DNA of 64,000 bases, from assembly GCF_042656585.1 (NCBI RefSeq), contig NZ_JBHSPG010000022.1, one strand, 5' to 3'. The translations under genes and the position numbers were made by a program. Shown here piece after piece: positions 33,941-42,710 of this stretch. The first letter of the stretch is position 1, and the number at the start of each line of letters is the position of its first letter. A model generated the notes under the pieces. The model was not told the DNA's origin and did not search any database. It saw only the letters and a list, made by a program, of their open reading frames with translations. The stretch comes from Thalassorhabdus alkalitolerans (GTDB lineage: Bacteria > Bacillota > Bacilli > Bacillales > Marinococcaceae).

Positions 33941-35866
33941 ATGGCATATTCATATCTCTTCTCCCCCTCTACTATTCGAGGAATGGAAATGCAAAGTAAA
34001 GTGATTATGGGGTCAATGCATGTGGGACTTGAAGGCGAAGAAAACGGTTTAGAGAAGCTTACGGCTTTCTATGTACGCCGTGCAAAGGAACATGTGGGAT
34101 TAATTGTAACAGGAGGAGCTGCTGTGAGTCCGGAAGGAAGCGGCGGCACTCACTTTATGTCCATATATAAAGATGATGACATTGCTCATTGGAGAAATCT
34201 TACCGATAAAGTTCATGAAGCCGGCGGTAAAATTGCGCTGCAGCTTTTTCATGCCGGTCGTTACGCATACAAAGCCGCAAACGGACTTGAGCCGGTTGCC
34301 CCCTCTCCTCTTCAGTCTCCTATCAACCCTGATCAGCCCAGAGAATTAACAGACAGTGAAGTAGAAGAATTAATAAGGTCCTTTTCCTCTGCTGCCAGGC
34401 GGGCAAAGGAAGCCGGCTTTGATGCTGTTGAGATTATGGGATCTGAAGGATACCTTATTAATCAATTTGTTTCTCCTGTCACTAACAAACGTACGGATCG
34501 ATGGGGAGGAAATTTTGAGAACCGGATCCGTTTTTCCCTTGAAATTGCAAAAGCAGTCCGCCGTGAGACAGGAAACGAGTACCCCATCATCTTTCGCATG
34601 TCCGGCCTTGACTTAATTGAAAACAGTACCACTGAAGATGAAACGTTCTTGTGGGCAGAGAAGCTGGCTGAAGCAGACGTGGATTTGCTTAATATCGGTA
34701 TAGGCTGGCACGAATCAAGGGTCCCTACTATTTCGATGAAGGTTCCAAGAAACAATTTTGTCTATATAGCTGAAGGAATTAAAGCCCACGTCCCTATTCC
34801 TGTCGTTGCTTCCAACCGAATTAATAATCCAGATGATGCTGAAGCTATTCTCAAATCGGGGAAAGCAGACTATATCTCTATGGCCCGTCCCTTCTTGGCA
34901 GACCCTGAGATCCTTACTAAAGCCAAAGAAAACCGCCTCCAGGAAATAAACACCTGTATCGCCTGTAACCAAGCCTGCCTTGACCATGTTTTTGAAGGGA
35001 AATCAGCCTCCTGTCTTGTTAATCCTGAAGCTGGCCGGGAGCTCACACTCACACTTTCACCCGCAGCCAAGGCTAAGAACATTCTTGTCATAGGAGGCGG
35101 ACCAGCTGGATTGGAAGCTGCAAAGACAGCAGCCTTGCGGGGGCATAAGGTTACTCTGGCTGATAATAAAACTGAAATCGGCGGCCAGTTAAATTACTCC
35201 CGGATTGTCCCCGGAAAGTCGGAGTTTAACGAAACGATTCGGTACTACAAAGCAGTCCTCGAAAAAAATCAAGTGGCGATCCACCTTGGTGAAACGATTG
35301 TTGAAGACCATCCCCTCGTCAAAGAGGCTGATGAAATTGTAGTAGCAGCAGGAATCATTCCACGCACTCCTGAAATAACAGGTATAAACCACTCACACGT
35401 GATATCCTATCAGGATGTTTTTGAAGAGAGAGCAAACATAAAAGGAGCTGTTGTCATCATTGGCGGAGGCGGGATTGCCTGTGACCTTGCTTCCTTTTTA
35501 TATGAAAAAGGGCATAAAGACATCTCTATGCTTCAGAGAAGCAGTCGTTTTGCGAAAGGAATTGGAAAAACGACAAGGTGGGCAACGATTCTTGAATTGA
35601 AAAAGAAAGGAGTTCAAATGCTCGGCGGCGTAACTTATAAAGAAGTTCTACCTGAAGGCGTGCTTGTCTCCATAGAAGGAGAGGACAAAATGATCAAAGG
35701 TGAAACTGTTATTACCGCCAGCGGGCAGCTTCCAAACCCTGCTCTCTACGAAGCGATCAGCCAGACAGGCAAGCCTGTACATGTGATTGGGGGAGCCAGA
35801 CACGCTCTTGGCCTTGATGCAAAAAAGGCAATTTATGAAGGGACGATGACCGGTCGGGCATTATAG
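33941..35866 (+). CDS. 2,4-dienoyl-CoA reductase-like flavoenzyme (FadH / Old Yellow Enzyme family)
   Basis: A 641-aa three-part enzyme. Residues 1-330 form an FMN TIM barrel (LFHAGRYAYKAANG, GFDAVEIMGSEGYLINQFVSPVTNKRTDRWGG). The [4Fe-4S] site is CIACNQACLDHVFEGKSASCLVNP near residue 342. The C-terminal half binds FAD and NAD(P)H (NILVIGGGPAGLEAAKTAALRGH near residue 385, AVVIIGGGGIACDLASFL near residue 505). This is the architecture of FadH, which removes conjugated double bases during unsaturated fatty acid oxidation; related enzymes act on other enones. It precedes an enoyl-CoA hydratase by 56 bp. Confidence 0.82.
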   Translation: MAYSYLFSPSTIRGMEMQSKVIMGSMHVGLEGEENGLEKLTAFYVRRAKEHVGLIVTGGAAVSPEGSGGTHFMSIYKDDDIAHWRNLTDKVHEAGGKIALQLFHAGRYAYKAANGLEPVAPSPLQSPINPDQPRELTDSEVEELIRSFSSAARRAKEAGFDAVEIMGSEGYLINQFVSPVTNKRTDRWGGNFENRIRFSLEIAKAVRRETGNEYPIIFRMSGLDLIENSTTEDETFLWAEKLAEADVDLLNIGIGWHESRVPTISMKVPRNNFVYIAEGIKAHVPIPVVASNRINNPDDAEAILKSGKADYISMARPFLADPEILTKAKENRLQEINTCIACNQACLDHVFEGKSASCLVNPEAGRELTLTLSPAAKAKNILVIGGGPAGLEAAKTAALRGHKVTLADNKTEIGGQLNYSRIVPGKSEFNETIRYYKAVLEKNQVAIHLGETIVEDHPLVKEADEIVVAAGIIPRTPEITGINHSHVISYQDVFEERANIKGAVVIIGGGGIACDLASFLYEKGHKDISMLQRSSRFAKGIGKTTRWATILELKKKGVQMLGGVTYKEVLPEGVLVSIEGEDKMIKGETVITASGQLPNPALYEAISQTGKPVHVIGGARHALGLDAKKAIYEGTMTGRAL

Positions 35867-35922
35867 TAAAATGACCCCGTAAGTAAGGCGGGTGACCACG
35901 AAAATACAGGAGGAGACATATC

Positions 35923-36675
35923 ATGAAGCAAAACACTGTCTTATACGAGAAAAAAGAGAACATTGCCCACATTACTTTAAACCGTCCGGAGGTGAAAAAC
36001 GCCCTGAACCTGGACATGCATAATGAATTGTTTGATTGCTTTAATGCAGCTGCCAACGATGGAGAAGTCAAAGTGATCCTTCTTCAGGGCTCTGGAGATT
36101 CCTTCTGTGCGGGAGCTGATTTAAAAAGCGTTCCTGTAGAGGAAGACGAACTTTTTGATTATGGCCATTACCTTCGTGAAACCTATAACCGCCTCATTTT
36201 GTTTATTGCCGATATAAAAAAACCAATCGTTGCATACTTAAACGGGATAGCTGTCGGTGCCGGTTTATCCATTGCCCTGGCCTGTGATTACAGGGTAGCC
36301 GAGTACGATTCAAAGCTTGCTCTCAGCTTTCTTAAAATTGGTCTCGTACCTGATGCCGGGGCCTCTTACTTTCTCCCCCGCCTTGTAGGATTAAGCAAAG
36401 CAATGGAGCTGTCCCTTGGAGAAACCCTTTCTGCCGAAGAAGCCTATCGTATAAATCTTATCACTAAAATCGGCAGTGCTGAAGATTTCGCACAAAAGTT
36501 GACTTCGGTACCTGCTGAAGCATACGGGCTTATGAAACAAAACATGACTGAAGGGTTTGAAAAAAGCCTGGCTGAAGTCCTTGAAATGGAAGTATCTGCT
36601 CAAAGTCTGGCCGGACAGACAGAGGAACACCGTCAAGCGCTTCTTTCCTTTATGTCGAAAGGAAAGAAATCTTAA
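35923..36675 (+). CDS. Enoyl-CoA hydratase/isomerase family protein
   Basis: A 250-aa crotonase-fold enzyme acting on CoA thioesters. The oxyanion-hole segments are SGDSFCAGADLKSVP near residue 62 and IAVGAGLSIALACDYRVAE near residue 106, and LVPDAGASYFLPRLVGLSKAMEL near residue 140 carries the position of the second catalytic glutamate of hydratases, here Asp-Ala, which suggests isomerase or hydratase activity that I cannot distinguish. AGGAGGAG precedes the ATG. Probably the last gene of the fadH-like operon. Confidence 0.85.
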   Translation: MKQNTVLYEKKENIAHITLNRPEVKNALNLDMHNELFDCFNAAANDGEVKVILLQGSGDSFCAGADLKSVPVEEDELFDYGHYLRETYNRLILFIADIKKPIVAYLNGIAVGAGLSIALACDYRVAEYDSKLALSFLKIGLVPDAGASYFLPRLVGLSKAMELSLGETLSAEEAYRINLITKIGSAEDFAQKLTSVPAEAYGLMKQNMTEGFEKSLAEVLEMEVSAQSLAGQTEEHRQALLSFMSKGKKS

Positions 36676-36808
36676 TTTGCCTCTCTATCATTGACAAGCC
36701 CTTCATTTAGAACCTGAAGCTGATCATAAAAAGTGTGTGTCGTTTCGGCGAGAGAACACTTTATGGTATAGTATTCATGGATTATTCTAACAAAGGGAGT
36801 GTTTAACC

Positions 36809-37561
36809 GTGGCTCAAGCTTCACAAACTTTAGATGGCTGGTACTGCCTGCACGACTTCCGGACGATGGATTGGACATCCTGGAAACAAGTACCCAGTGA
36901 AAAACGCCAAAGAATTATTCATGATTTTTTAAATATGGTAGAAGGCTGGCAGCAAGTAGAAGATAATGAAGAAGGCAGCCATGCTCTGTATTCAATCGTT
37001 GGGCAAAAAGCTGATTTCATGATGATGATTCTTCGCCCGACGATGGAAGAGTTAAATGAAATTGAAAATGCTTTTAATAAATCCGGCCTTGCAGATTACA
37101 CCATTCCTGCTTATTCCTATGTATCTGTGGTGGAGCTTGGAAACTACATGCCTCCAAAGGATGGAAGCGATCCAACAGAGAACCCTGAGATCCGCGCAAG
37201 GATTTATCCGATTCTGCCAAAATGGAATCATATTTGCTTTTATCCTATGGATAAAAAGCGTGAAGGTAATGATAACTGGTACTCTCTTCCGATGGACGAA
37301 CGCCGGGAGCTTATGAGAGCTCATGGCATGACAGGACGTAAGTATGCCGGCAAGGTTAAACAGATTATTACCGGTTCAACTGGCTTTGACGATTGGGAGT
37401 GGAGTGTGACGCTCTTTGCCCATAATGTCCTGCAATTTAAAAAGATTGTCTATGAAATGCGTTTTGATGAAGTATCCGCTCGTTACGGAGATTTCGGACC
37501 ATTTTACGTTGGAAACCTCCTGGAGCCATCAAAAGTAGAATCTTTTCTTTATGTGAAATAG
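36809..37561 (+). CDS. hemQ: Coproheme decarboxylase HemQ
   Basis: Converts coproheme III to heme b in the Gram-positive heme pathway. A 250-aa chlorite-dismutase-fold protein: LDGWYCLHDFRTMDW at the start, SYVSVVELGNYMPP near residue 108, WNHICFYPMDKKREGNDNWYSLPMDERRELMRAHGMTGRKYAGKVKQIITGSTGFDDWEWSVTLFAH in the middle and ARYGDFGPFYVG at the end, the last being typical. GTG start with GGGAGTG before it. The B. subtilis gene ywfI also lies beside pta. Confidence 0.93.
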   Translation: MAQASQTLDGWYCLHDFRTMDWTSWKQVPSEKRQRIIHDFLNMVEGWQQVEDNEEGSHALYSIVGQKADFMMMILRPTMEELNEIENAFNKSGLADYTIPAYSYVSVVELGNYMPPKDGSDPTENPEIRARIYPILPKWNHICFYPMDKKREGNDNWYSLPMDERRELMRAHGMTGRKYAGKVKQIITGSTGFDDWEWSVTLFAHNVLQFKKIVYEMRFDEVSARYGDFGPFYVGNLLEPSKVESFLYVK

Positions 37562-37570
37562 CTTTACCTG

Positions 37571-37604
37571 CCTTCCGGCCTTATTGGGACGGAAGGTTTT
37601 TTTT
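37571..37604 (+). terminator. Terminator after hemQ
   Basis: CCTTCCG and CGGAAGG stem with a T-run of eight. Confidence 0.85.
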
Positions 37605-37674
37605 GGTTCTTATCTCTCCCTAGACACATGACTCTATTACTTTTTGAAAATCCATTCCCACCTCCTATTATCGA

Positions 37675-37703
37675 GCATATTGTATGGGAGGTAGGCATAA
37701 ATT
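37675..37703 (+). promoter_or_regulatory. SigE-type promoter for cwlJ-gerQ
   Basis: GCATATT (-35) and CATAAATT (-10) with a 14-bp spacer, 7 of 8 matches at -10 to the mother-cell SigE consensus; cwlJ is SigE-dependent in B. subtilis. Confidence 0.6.
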
Positions 37704-37749
37704 GAATCAGCGCCTATTTAGTTAACAACAACTAAAAGAGGTGAATGTA

Positions 37750-38175
37750 ATGGCAATCATAAAAGCAAACCAAGAAGATCGGAAAATCATGGCCAGACTT
37801 ATGAGGGCTGAAGCAGAAGGTGAAGGAGTACTGGGGATGCTTTTAGCCGGTAATGTGATGGTGAACAGAGTTTTTGCCGACTGTATGGATTTTGTAGATA
37901 TCCGCACCATTCCGCAAATGGCTTTCCAGTCACCTGGAGGATTTGAAGCTGTTCAGAAAGGCTACTTTTACCAGCGGGCCAGAGAAAAAGAAATCAGGCT
38001 TGCAAACAGGTTAATTAATGGGGAAAGATTTCATCCAGCTGAGGCTTCATTGTGGTTCTTCAGACCTGATGCACCGTGTCCTGATGAATGGTTTGGCCAG
38101 CCAAATGTGGGGCAATTTAAAGCTCACTGCTTTTACTCACCCAGACCGGAAGACTGTCCAGAGGTTTATCGATAA
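37750..38175 (+). CDS. cwlJ: Cell wall hydrolase CwlJ (spore cortex-lytic)
   Basis: Degrades cortex peptidoglycan during germination; made in the mother cell and placed in the coat. A 141-aa SleB/CwlJ-type hydrolase with no signal peptide: MARLMRAEAEGEG (catalytic glutamate), GNVMVNRVFADCMDF, YFYQRAREKEIRLANRLINGERFHPAEASLWFFRP and HCFYSPRPEDC. B. subtilis CwlJ has 142 aa. The ATG at 37750 is chosen because AAAGAGGTGA lies six bases before it; the GTG nine bases earlier is part of that site. gerQ, needed for CwlJ assembly, follows after 20 bp. Confidence 0.94.
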   Translation: MAIIKANQEDRKIMARLMRAEAEGEGVLGMLLAGNVMVNRVFADCMDFVDIRTIPQMAFQSPGGFEAVQKGYFYQRAREKEIRLANRLINGERFHPAEASLWFFRPDAPCPDEWFGQPNVGQFKAHCFYSPRPEDCPEVYR

Positions 38176-38195
38176 CTGAAAAAGGAGTGTGGCAT

Positions 38196-38828
38196 ATGCA
38201 ACGTCATGAACAACAGTGGCAAGGTCCAGCTCAGCAACAGACAGGAGGGCACACTGGATATCCAAGTCCTCAAGCCCATGGAGGTCAGCCAGCCATGGCT
38301 GGGGGCCACCAAGCAGGCCAGCATGCCCACCAGCAGCCTGGAATGACGGCTGGTATGCAGCAGCCCATGCACGGAATGCAGCAGCCCATGCCTGGACAAC
38401 AACAAATGATGCCTGGGATGATGCCCGGACAACAACAAATGATGCCTGGCATGCAGCCCGGGATGATGCCCGGACAACAAATGATGCCTGGCATGATGGC
38501 GCCTCAACAACAGCAGCCCGGCTTTCCTCAAATTCCAGGTATGCTTCCTCTTGAACAGTCGTATATAGAAAACATTCTGCGTCTGAATCGAGGAAAGCCA
38601 GTCACCGTGTACATGACGTTTGAACAGAATCCGGACTGGGGATCCATGGTATTTGAAGGAATTGTGGAAGAAGCAGGACGAGATCATATTGTTCTCAGTA
38701 ACCCTGAAACCGGCCAGTGGTATTTATTATTAATGGTTTACTTAGACTATATTGTGTTTGAAGAAGAGATTGAATATGACTATCCGTTTAACGATGTCCC
38801 TCCTCTTGCCGGATATGCTCCAAGGTAG
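38196..38828 (+). CDS. gerQ: Spore coat protein GerQ
   Basis: A coat protein needed to localise CwlJ and cross-linked by transglutaminase. 210 aa: residues about 1-115 are a low-complexity Gln/Met/Pro/Gly region, with tandem repeats of the type MMPGQQQMMPGM; the C-terminal 90 residues are the conserved GerQ domain (LPLEQSYIENILRLNRGKPVTVYMTFEQNPDWGSMVFEGIVEEAGRDHIVLSNPETGQWYLL). B. subtilis GerQ is 181 aa, so the Gln-rich part is longer. ATG at 38196 follows AAAGGAG. It follows cwlJ by 20 bp and shares its promoter. Confidence 0.94.
   Translation: MQRHEQQWQGPAQQQTGGHTGYPSPQAHGGQPAMAGGHQAGQHAHQQPGMTAGMQQPMHGMQQPMPGQQQMMPGMMPGQQQMMPGMQPGMMPGQQMMPGMMAPQQQQPGFPQIPGMLPLEQSYIENILRLNRGKPVTVYMTFEQNPDWGSMVFEGIVEEAGRDHIVLSNPETGQWYLLLMVYLDYIVFEEEIEYDYPFNDVPPLAGYAPR
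38373..38500 (+). repeat. Short tandem repeats in gerQ
   Basis: About four degenerate copies of a 24-30 bp unit (ATGCCCGGACAACAACAAATG and similar) encode the Met-Pro-Gly-Gln repeats. Confidence 0.65.
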
Positions 38829-39044
38829 GTCGTAAAGCTCCCAGCTATGGGAGCTTTTTTATTGTAAAGTGCTCTTAAAACTATTGATCCTTATACTCCC
38901 TTTTAACCCTTTCCCATGATTTCCTCTAACAGTTGAATCCACCCGATTCTCCTGGAACTGCACTTGGCCTTATATTCCCCGATTCCGTTGACCCACCGCC
39001 GCCCTGTCTCTATATCCGGGACAAAAAAATTTTTGGTTCTCCAC

Positions 39045-39073
39045 TTGAAAGTCAGCAAAGGTCAAATTATAAT
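39045..39073 (+). promoter_or_regulatory. clpE promoter 1 with CtsR box 1
   Basis: -35 TTGAAA (39045-39050) and -10 TATAAT (39068-39073), spacer 17. A CtsR-type pair AGTCAGC-AAA-GGTCAAA (39050-39066) fills the spacer and blocks the promoter when bound. Confidence 0.65.
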
Positions 39074-39081
39074 GTTTATAA

Positions 39082-39098
39082 GGTCAAAGTTAGTCAAA
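39082..39098. promoter_or_regulatory. CtsR operator 2
   Basis: GGTCAAA-GTT-AGTCAAA: two heptads with a 3-bp spacer, the perfect CtsR direct repeat. Confidence 0.75.
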
Positions 39099-39230
39099 AG
39101 TTAATGTAAGGTAAAGCATAAAATCCTTCCCGTCTTTTGGAATTAACTTTGGTCTTTCCTAAAATAAGCAGGCATTATAGTCAGGGTAACTTATGGTTGT
39201 AGAGCTTTCCTTTGTAGAAAAGCATAAGGA

Positions 39231-39259
39231 TTGAAAGTCAGTTAAAGTCAAACTATAAT
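39231..39259 (+). promoter_or_regulatory. clpE promoter 2 with CtsR box 3
   Basis: -35 TTGAAA (39231-39236), -10 TATAAT (39254-39259), spacer 17, with AGTCAGT-TAA-AGTCAAA (39236-39252) inside. Same design as promoter 1, about 186 bp downstream. Confidence 0.68.
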
Positions 39260-39267
39260 AAAGTTAA

Positions 39268-39284
39268 GATCAATATTGGTCAAA
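39268..39284. promoter_or_regulatory. CtsR operator 4
   Basis: GATCAAT-ATT-GGTCAAA, one half degenerate, just downstream of promoter 2. Confidence 0.55.
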
Positions 39285-39356
39285 TTACCGTAAAATAATT
39301 CCCGTTGATGACAAAGACACTATCAGTTAGTCATTAAATACGCAGGAGGTAATAGT

Positions 39357-41510
39357 ATGAAAATGTGTGAGCAATGCAAACAGCGTCAAGCACAAATTGA
39401 ATTGCATATGAATATAAACGGAAACAAACAAAAGCTTACCCTTTGTAATCATTGCTACGAGAAAATCAGAAACAGTATGAAACAGCCGTCAGGATTTCAT
39501 CCACACGGTCAATCAAATCCTTTTGACCACTTTTTCCAAGATATCATGAAATCTAACATGGGAAGCCAGGATATACCTTCTGAAAAAGCCTCTCAAACAG
39601 GAGGCCAAGGCGGCGGACTATTAGACGACCTTGGAAAAAACTTGTCACATGCTGCAAGCGCTGGATTAATTGATCCTGTCATTGGAAGAGATAAGGAAGT
39701 TGAAAGAGTTATTGAAACGTTAAACAGAAGAAATAAGAACAACCCGGTTCTTATCGGGGAGCCAGGGGTGGGAAAAACAGCGATTGCAGAAGGCCTTGCA
39801 CTTCGAATTTCTGAAGGACAAGTCCCTGCAAAATTAAAAAATAAAGAAATTTACTTGCTTGATGTTTCTTCACTAGTCGCCAATACAGGCATCCGAGGAC
39901 AATTCGAGGAAAGAATGAAGCAGCTGATCACAGAATTGCAGGAACGGAAAAACGTTATTCTCTTTATTGACGAAATTCACCAAATTGTTGGCGCAGGTTC
40001 CGCGGAAGGCTCTTCAGATGCAGGAAATATTATGAAGCCTGCATTGGCCAGAGGAGAAATACAGGTGATTGGAGCTACGACTCTTGCAGAATACCGAAAG
40101 ATTGAAAAAGATGCAGCGTTAGAACGCCGCTTTCAGCCTGTTATGGTTAATGAACCAACTACTGAGGATGCAGTAAGCATTCTAAAAGGATTAAAGGAAA
40201 ACTATGAAAAATTCCACAGCGTCTCCTACTCTGATGACGCCTTAACAGCGTGCGTTACCCTTTCTAACCGCTATATTCAGGATCGTTTCCTTCCTGATAA
40301 AGCCATTGATCTAATGGATGAAGCAGGCTCTAAAATTAATCTTTCCTTTACAGAAGAAGATGCAGGCGACATCCGAACAAGATTAGAACAGATTGCAAGC
40401 GAAAAAGAAAAAGCGACAAGGCAAGAGGATTATGAGAAGGCTGCTAAACTTCGCGATGAAGAAGCCAAGCTCACCAAGCAATTAGATGAGTCAGAAAAAG
40501 AAAATAACAGTTCTTCAAATAAAGCAGCCGTCACCGTAGAAACGATTCAGGAAATTGTCGAGAACAAAACAGGGATTCCAGTCCGCCGCCTGCAAAAGGA
40601 TGAACAGCAGAAAATGAAAGATCTTCCTGAGCGTTTAAACAAAAAGGTAATTGGTCAGGAAGAGGCAGTCATGAAAACGGCAAAAGCCATTCGCCGAAAC
40701 CGTGCCGGACTTCGTAAAGGAAACCGTCCGATTGGTTCTTTCCTCTTTGTCGGACCGACAGGCGTAGGAAAAACCGAGCTGTCAAAATCACTTGCCAAAG
40801 AAATCTTTGGAGATAAAGAAGCAATGATCCGCCTCGACATGAGTGAATACATGGAGAAGCATTCTGTTTCCAAACTAATTGGTTCTCCTCCTGGATATGT
40901 AGGTCATGAAGAAGCCGGACAATTAACCGAACGTGTCCGCCGCAAACCATATAGTATCATTCTTCTTGACGAAATTGAAAAGGCTCATCCAGATGTCCAG
41001 CATATGTTCCTTCAAATTATGGAAGACGGGCAGCTGACAGATAGTCAAGGACGGACAGTAAGCTTTAAAGACACCGTGATTATTATGACTTCCAATGCAG
41101 GCTCAAGCGTTAAAAAAATTACGGTAGGCTTTGGCAGCAAAGATGAAGCTGATGCAAAGGTTATGGAAGGTCTGACAGATTACTTTAAACCAGAATTCCT
41201 AAACCGCTTTGACAGTATTATAGGCTTTAAAGAACTAACCCAAGAAAACCTGGTTGCCATAGTTGATCTTATGCTTGCTGATATCATTGAAGCAGCAGTT
41301 GAACAAGGAATTACTCTTCATATCAGCAAAGAAGCCAAAGAGCTTCTGGCAGAGAAGGGGTATGATCCTGCATACGGAGCCCGTCCTCTTCGCCGCGTCA
41401 TTGAAGAAACAGTAGAAGACGGAATCGCTGACTTAATGCTTGAAGAAGATCTGCTTACAAATATTAAAGTCATCACAGAAAACAATGAGATCCGTGTTAA
41501 AAAACAATAA
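39357..41510 (+). CDS. clpE: ATP-dependent protease ATPase subunit ClpE
   Basis: Heat- and stress-induced Hsp100 unfoldase that feeds ClpP and helps inactivate CtsR. 717 aa: N-terminal zinc finger (CEQC near residue 4 and CNHC near residue 31), first AAA+ module with Walker A GEPGVGKT (near 137) and Walker B LFIDEIHQIVGAG, a UVR segment (QEDYEKAAKLRDEEAKL near 362), and second AAA+ module with GPTGVGKT (near 466) and LLDEIEKAHPDV. No ClpC-type N domain. AGGAGGT precedes the ATG. Its long control region contains two promoters and four CtsR boxes. No ctsR gene lies in the window. Confidence 0.96.
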   Translation: MKMCEQCKQRQAQIELHMNINGNKQKLTLCNHCYEKIRNSMKQPSGFHPHGQSNPFDHFFQDIMKSNMGSQDIPSEKASQTGGQGGGLLDDLGKNLSHAASAGLIDPVIGRDKEVERVIETLNRRNKNNPVLIGEPGVGKTAIAEGLALRISEGQVPAKLKNKEIYLLDVSSLVANTGIRGQFEERMKQLITELQERKNVILFIDEIHQIVGAGSAEGSSDAGNIMKPALARGEIQVIGATTLAEYRKIEKDAALERRFQPVMVNEPTTEDAVSILKGLKENYEKFHSVSYSDDALTACVTLSNRYIQDRFLPDKAIDLMDEAGSKINLSFTEEDAGDIRTRLEQIASEKEKATRQEDYEKAAKLRDEEAKLTKQLDESEKENNSSSNKAAVTVETIQEIVENKTGIPVRRLQKDEQQKMKDLPERLNKKVIGQEEAVMKTAKAIRRNRAGLRKGNRPIGSFLFVGPTGVGKTELSKSLAKEIFGDKEAMIRLDMSEYMEKHSVSKLIGSPPGYVGHEEAGQLTERVRRKPYSIILLDEIEKAHPDVQHMFLQIMEDGQLTDSQGRTVSFKDTVIIMTSNAGSSVKKITVGFGSKDEADAKVMEGLTDYFKPEFLNRFDSIIGFKELTQENLVAIVDLMLADIIEAAVEQGITLHISKEAKELLAEKGYDPAYGARPLRRVIEETVEDGIADLMLEEDLLTNIKVITENNEIRVKKQ

Positions 41511-41511
41511 C

Positions 41512-41549
41512 AAAAAAGGGTTTCCTGCACCATCAGGAAGCCCTTTTTC
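41512..41549 (+). terminator. Terminator after clpE
   Basis: AAAAAGGGTTTCCTG and CAGGAAGCCCTTTTT flank CACCAT; strong stem with T-run. Confidence 0.85.
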
Positions 41550-41605
41550 TCTTATCAGAGATAAGTTAGAGAATTATTAAATTAAAAACCCTTCTTCCCC
41601 CCTAC

Positions 41606-41700
41606 AGACGGACGCTATCCACGGGCAACGCTTCAGCTTCCTCGGGAAATTCGCCCTGCGGGATCTTCAGCTGTTGCTTTTCCCGTTGGAGCCGCCGTCT
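41606..41700. repeat. 95-bp imperfect inverted repeat (dispersed Bacillaceae-type palindromic element)
   Basis: Outer arms AGACGG and CCGTCT, with TCC..GGG and GCAAC..GTTGC blocks pairing further in. The GC content is far above the flanks. The text (GGACGCTATCCACGGG...) resembles a non-coding repeat I have met in many Bacillaceae genomes; that is recall, not a search. The rest of 41550-41902 shows nothing else recognisable. Confidence 0.5.
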
Positions 41701-41902
41701 TTCGGTTAAGGAAATCATAAGTTTACTCTTACTATACTTCTCATAGAAGACTGTAAACCTGTCTCTTTATGTACGTTTTCTCGTAAAAAAGGAATACTCG
41801 ATCAGGAAAATAATCAGGGATTAATACCTTTTGCAGACACAGTACAATTCACTGTTTTCTTACCGCCTGGGGAGCGGCTAAGAAGGATTGTGAATGAAAT
41901 GA

Positions 41903-41935
41903 AGAGGGCTTCCTGCACCATTAGGAAGCCTTTTT
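41903..41935. terminator. Terminator after ywdK
   Basis: GGGCTTCCTG and AGGAAGCCTTTTT with loop CACCATT; near-copy of the clpE terminator 400 bp upstream. Confidence 0.7.
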
Positions 41936-41936
41936 C

Positions 41937-42308
41937 TTATGCTTTTATTACATGGACTACAAGCAGAATCCAGGAAATAATAAATGCCATGCCGCCAATA
42001 GGGGTAATTGCTCCAAGCCAGGACATGCCTGTAAACGTCATTGTATACAAGCTTCCAGAAAAAATAACAATCCCTGCGAACATCACCCAACCGGCCCATG
42101 CTAACAAGGCGGATTCTCCTGCATATGCGGCTACCAATCCGATGGCTAAAAGGCCCAGTGCATGCATCACATGATACTGAACGCCAGTTTGATACACTTC
42201 CATCAGCCGATCAGTAACCCTTCCTTCTAATCCGTGAGCTCCAAACGCCCCTAATCCTACAGCTAAAGCCGCATTTATTGCGCCGAGTATTACAAATATC
42301 TTCCACAT
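41937..42308 (-). CDS. ywdK: DUF423 membrane protein (YwdK-like)
   Basis: A 123-aa protein with four hydrophobic helices and the DUF423 signature ALAVGLGAFGAHGLEGRVTDRLMEVYQTGVQYHVMHALGLLAIG, ending with SWLGAITPIGGMAFIISWILL. Family function is not established. Gene order ywdK-ywdI near gerQ and ung is the same as in B. subtilis. Confidence 0.88.
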   Translation of the reverse strand: MWKIFVILGAINAALAVGLGAFGAHGLEGRVTDRLMEVYQTGVQYHVMHALGLLAIGLVAAYAGESALLAWAGWVMFAGIVIFSGSLYTMTFTGMSWLGAITPIGGMAFIISWILLVVHVIKA

Positions 42309-42350
42309 TCCTTGTCACCTTCACTTCTTTTTACTTTATTGCAGCGATTA

Positions 42351-42641
42351 TTAGAATTCAAGGAGGCTTCCTTCAGAAGACGGAGTTTCCCCTGGCTTAT
42401 TTTGTTTAGGAGGGGACACCGCCTGGCTCTCACTCATCAAGGGTTTTTGAATGGTCTGATAGTTTTTTGGGGGCAATGAATGATTGCTGAACGTTTCTTC
42501 TTCGCTTTCTAAAAGGAGATCACAATATGCTCGAATGAGACGAGCATGCTCTTTTATCGCTTGTTCATCTTCCCCGCGCTCTTGCAAGCGAGCGGCTTCT
42601 GTTTGTATTTTATGGATAATGGTGTGAGCTGAAATATTCAC
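42351..42641 (-). CDS. ywdI: YwdI family protein (DUF5327)
   Basis: A 96-aa soluble protein: MNISAHTIIHKIQTEAARLQERGEDEQAIKEHARLIRAYCDLLLE forms a helical N-terminal half, the C-terminal half is Pro/Ser-rich and disordered. It matches the small YwdI family by pattern and position. GTG start at 42641 preferred, with GGTGAG upstream; the alternative GTG at 42650 lies inside that site. Confidence 0.7.
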   Translation of the reverse strand: MNISAHTIIHKIQTEAARLQERGEDEQAIKEHARLIRAYCDLLLESEEETFSNHSLPPKNYQTIQKPLMSESQAVSPPKQNKPGETPSSEGSLLEF

Positions 42642-42710
42642 TCTGCTCACCTGCCCTTTCTATTTTTGCCTTATTATAACATAGGAAAGTGACGGGTAAG
42701 GAATGAAGAA

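Noticed and set aside
38166..38687. Histidine/leucine-rich minus-strand frame opposite gerQ
   Set aside because: Shadow of the Gln/Met/Pro repeats of gerQ.
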